The translations under genes were made by a program, and so were the position numbers. Below are positions 61,796 to 64,000 of a stretch of 64,000 nucleotides of DNA, piece by piece. The notes below the pieces were generated by a model, which searched no databases, was not told the origin of the DNA, and worked only from the letters and a program-made list of their open reading frames with translations. This DNA comes from Flavobacterium sp. Root935. Lineage in GTDB: Bacteria > Bacteroidota > Bacteroidia > Flavobacteriales > Flavobacteriaceae. The DNA is taken from the NCBI RefSeq assembly GCF_001429295.1, contig NZ_LMJL01000012.1:235511-299510 (forward strand), written 5' to 3'. Numbering within the stretch: position 1 is the stretch's first letter; each line of letters begins with the position of its first letter.

Positions 61796-62350
61796 ATGAA
61801 AAAATCATTGCTAAATTTCTTCTTTTTGCTGTTAATTATTACTGTAGGTACAAATGCTTCTGCACAAAAATTAATTACAAAAACAGGAAATATAAAATTT
61901 CAGGCTTCGATGCCTTCTTATGAGGAAGTTGCAGCCGAAAACAAATCTGTATCTGCAGTTCTTGATCAGTTAACTGGTGATTTTGCTTCTTTGGTTTTAA
62001 TAAAAGGATTCCGATTCAAAGTTGCATTAATGGAAGAGCATTTTAATGAAAATTACATGGAATCTGAAAAATTCTCGAAAGCAACTTTAAAAGGCAAAAT
62101 AGAAGATTTTGATATTTCTAAGATTATCAATACTCCTAAAAATTTTACCTTAAAAGGCGATCTTACCATTCACGGCAAAACAAAACCTTTAACAGTAATC
62201 ATAAAAATTTCTAAAGCTGCGAACGGAGTTAATGCAATTGGTTCTTTTGAAGTAAAACCAGAAGATTTTGATATTGAAATACCAAGTCTTGTTAGAAAGA
62301 AAGTTGCTGATAAAATAAAAATCAATTACAATTTTTTATTAGTTAAGTAA
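61796..62350 (+). CDS. YceI family periplasmic protein
   Basis: A 184-residue exported lipocalin-like protein of the YceI family, which binds isoprenoid or long-chain lipids. I use the ATG at 61796, six bases after the cytochrome stop, because it starts a clean signal peptide ending NASAQ. The upstream TTG/ATG choices would add a non-signal leader. Family features include GNIKFQASMPSYEEVAAENKSVSA and FTLKGDLTIHGKTKPLTV. It closes the four-gene operon under ECF-type promoter P3 and is followed by a terminator. Confidence 0.92.
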   Translation: MKKSLLNFFFLLLIITVGTNASAQKLITKTGNIKFQASMPSYEEVAAENKSVSAVLDQLTGDFASLVLIKGFRFKVALMEEHFNENYMESEKFSKATLKGKIEDFDISKIINTPKNFTLKGDLTIHGKTKPLTVIIKISKAANGVNAIGSFEVKPEDFDIEIPSLVRKKVADKIKINYNFLLVK

Positions 62351-62446
62351 TCTTTTAAAAGGTGCTTTTTAGCAAAGAAACCACTCTTCAAAGATCTGGA
62401 TCGAATTATTGATTTAGAACCTCATTAAACATGACTAATGTTCTGG

Positions 62447-62480
62447 GGTCAGTTTTTATATAAGCTGGCCTCTTTTTTTT
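62447..62480 (+). terminator. Terminator after the YceI operon
   Basis: GGTCAG (62447-62452) pairs with CTGGCC (62465-62470), followed by eight T. It ends 19 bp before the broken thioesterase gene. Confidence 0.85.
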
Positions 62481-62498
62481 AACCTCAATCAAAATTAG

Positions 62499-62893
62499 AT
62501 GATCTGCAAAAACTACGTAGTTACTGGAGAAGATGTGAATGATTTTATGGTTATGGAAAGTGCCGCATACATTTCATACTCAGTCAGATTATTGTATCAC
62601 TTTTTATTTTATAATGGTTTTTCAAAAGAGAAACTGAACACTCTGAATCTCGATCTGCATGAAGGAAATCATGAACTGATTTGTTATAAAGATTTAATGT
62701 TTACCCAGCATTTTTTTGTTGAGCTTAAACATTTTTATATCGATGACAAAATCAGGATTAAAAGCTCTTTTTTCAATTCAAAAAATAATGCTGTGCAGAG
62801 GTAACGAAAGAAGTCGAATGGTTTGACCCAATTCGCAGACAAGTTGTAGAAACTCCAAAACAAATCCTTTTACATTTTTATCCCAATTTGTAA
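62499..62893 (+). pseudogene. Frameshifted acyl-CoA thioesterase (hotdog fold)
   Basis: The frame from 62499 encodes the first 101 residues of a 4HBT-type thioesterase (MVMESAAYISYSVRLLYHFLFYNGF, MFTQHFFVELKHFYIDDKIRI) and stops at 62802. The expected C-terminal part continues in another frame from 62801: VTKEVEWFDPIRRQVVETPKQILLHF, to a stop at 62891. One deletion or insertion near 62790-62804 explains the break. It may be an inactive gene or a sequencing error; the rest of the coding sequence looks undamaged, so loss would be recent. Confidence 0.8.
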
Positions 62894-63120
62894 CTTAAAA
62901 CAAAACGGAAATAATCTAGTTTTTGAAATGGAAACCTTTTTTACCACAAAAGTTAAGACGGTATCTTTTACATTAAGTAAAAAATAAATGTTTCTTGCAT
63001 TTCATTTTTACAATTTAATAACGAGAAATTCGATTATAGTATCGGCCTAGCTCCATTTGACTATCTGTTTACATCATTTTTATTATATTGCAAAGAATAA
63101 GAGTAAAACGAATATATAAG
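62894..63120. other. Intergenic stretch after the broken thioesterase
   Basis: About 230 AT-rich bases without a supportable gene or strong structure. Confidence 0.5.
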
Positions 63121-63789
63121 ATGATAAAAAACTTGCTGTTTACGTTTGCATTGGGTCTTCTGGTCCATGCACAGACCAAAGCTCAAAATATTACACTTAG
63201 TCCTTATAAGGTAATTTGCTCACAGGTTACTGTAGAGCAGGTTGATTACAAAGGTAAAAAAGCATTACAGGTTCAGGGACTATCCAATGATGAAAAAACA
63301 CTTGCGATCCTGAAGGATATTGATTTTCACAACGGAACAATTGAAGCGTCTATTTCTGGACAAACGCTTGCCAGTGCTGGAGAAACCGCACGCGGATTTG
63401 TTGGTATTGCTTTTCGCGTGAGTAATGATGCCTCTAAAATGGAAGTATTTTATTTGCGTCCTACAAACGGCCGGGCAAATGATCAGGTTCGTAGAAACCA
63501 CTCCACACAATATATCTCAGTTCCTGGATATCCATGGGAAAAACTAAGGAAAGAAACTCCTGAAAAATATGAAGCTTATGCTGACATGCAGCCTGAAGAG
63601 TGGATCAAAATAAAGATTGAGATAAAGGACGAAACCGCAAAACTTTACGTCAACGGAGCTTCACAGCCAACACTCATTGTCAGCGATCTGAAACAGGGTA
63701 AAAATCTGCGGGGAAGTATTGGCCTTTGGGTTGGTCCTGGAACATTGGCCCATTTCACCGATCTTAAAATTACTAAAGAAAACGGATAA
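63121..63789 (+). CDS. Exported concanavalin/laminin-G-like protein
   Basis: A 222-residue secreted protein. The ATG at 63121 is preferred over the TTG at 63088 because it directly starts the signal peptide (MIKNLLFTFALGLLVHAQTKAQ). The mature part resembles the 3-keto-disaccharide hydrolase/DUF1080 laminin-G-like fold: DFHNGTIEASISGQ, GFVGIAFRVSNDASKMEVFYLRPTNGR, EEWIKIKIEIKDETAKLYVNGA and GSIGLWVGPGTLAHFTDLKI. No catalytic assignment can be made; carbohydrate binding is likely. It is not linked closely to its neighbours. Confidence 0.85.
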   Translation: MIKNLLFTFALGLLVHAQTKAQNITLSPYKVICSQVTVEQVDYKGKKALQVQGLSNDEKTLAILKDIDFHNGTIEASISGQTLASAGETARGFVGIAFRVSNDASKMEVFYLRPTNGRANDQVRRNHSTQYISVPGYPWEKLRKETPEKYEAYADMQPEEWIKIKIEIKDETAKLYVNGASQPTLIVSDLKQGKNLRGSIGLWVGPGTLAHFTDLKITKENG

Positions 63790-64000
63790 AATTAATCTAA
63801 GAACTCTAGTACTTTTAATACAAAGAGTTTTGAGCGGTTATTATTTATTCGTATTGCCACAATTTCTGTAGGCGACTGACAAATTATTTTTTGAAAGCAA
63901 ATGAGAAATACGACAAGTTTCAAAACTAGTTTCTTAGAAAACATCAATAGGTTTTGTTGTTTTCCTGTCAGCCAGTGATTGGCAAGCCCCGGCAACTAAG
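63790..64000. other. Window end without a supported gene
   Basis: The last 210 bases hold only a 67-codon minus-strand frame without recognisable features. I do not call it a gene. Confidence 0.5.

Noticed and set aside
63792..63995. 67-codon minus-strand frame at the window end
   Set aside because: No homology pattern seen, no promoter element, and a hydrophobic stretch alone is not enough.

Overview
The window looks like chromosome of a Flavobacterium-type bacterium (Bacteroidota). The DNA is strongly AT-rich, there are no Shine-Dalgarno sites, and many genes are preceded by the Bacteroidota -7 element TAnnTTTG, sometimes with a TTG about 19 bp upstream. Type IX secretion (PorP/SprF partner, type B C-terminal sorting domain), TonB-dependent receptors, DUF5777 and a FecI/FecR pair all fit that phylum. 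Species-level assignment is not possible by reading alone.

Layout. 1-4.3 kb: the end of recG, then a T9SS cargo protein overlapping its PorP/SprF partner. 4.5-7.0 kb (minus): a four-gene unit with a redoxin, a membrane sensor carrying a degenerate kinase dimerisation domain, a small helical protein and a PAS protein. 7.5-13.2 kb: an RND efflux operon (adaptor, pump, TolC-like channel). 13.4-20.1 kb: bestrophin, AraC regulator, DUF779 protein, AldB-like aldehyde dehydrogenase and pheT. 20.3-28.1 kb: a divergent locus not matched to any described system. On the minus strand it has two large proteins without signal peptides and a muramidase; on the plus strand a small protein, a multi-pass membrane protein and a NarL-type two-component pair. 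A perfect palindrome lies between the halves. 28.1-33.9 kb: apt, tRNA-Arg and a low-density stretch with a decayed IS6-family transposase, a candidate pseudoknotted small RNA on the minus strand, an acidic protein and a lipoprotein.

34.0-47.9 kb: a long plus-strand cluster with a chloroperoxidase-like hydrolase, YcaC-like hydrolase, alginate-export-type porin, amidohydrolase, DoxX, Dps and DUF1275. It ends in a TPR sensor kinase, an NtrC-type response regulator, a TMEM175-like channel and, on the minus strand, a GAF-type sigma54 activator. The same rare palindrome sits before both ends of this cluster, and at the left end it lies about 100 bp upstream of the predicted start site of a sigma54-like promoter. 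48.3-50.6 kb (minus): a CrtC-like protein and a polyprenyl synthetase whose frames overlap as if a fusion had been broken by a frameshift. 51.0-54.6 kb: a siderophore-type TonB receptor with a PepSY membrane protein.

54.8-62.4 kb: an ECF sigma/FecR/STN-type TonB receptor system. I find the same two-part sequence (GTAGGGTAA, 13 bases, TGTTTWA) three times. It precedes fecR-receptor, an operon of OB-fold protein, DUF5777 protein, cytochrome c and YceI, and a divergent repeat-containing lipoprotein. This probably defines the sigma factor's local regulon. The window ends with a frameshifted thioesterase and an exported laminin-G-like protein.
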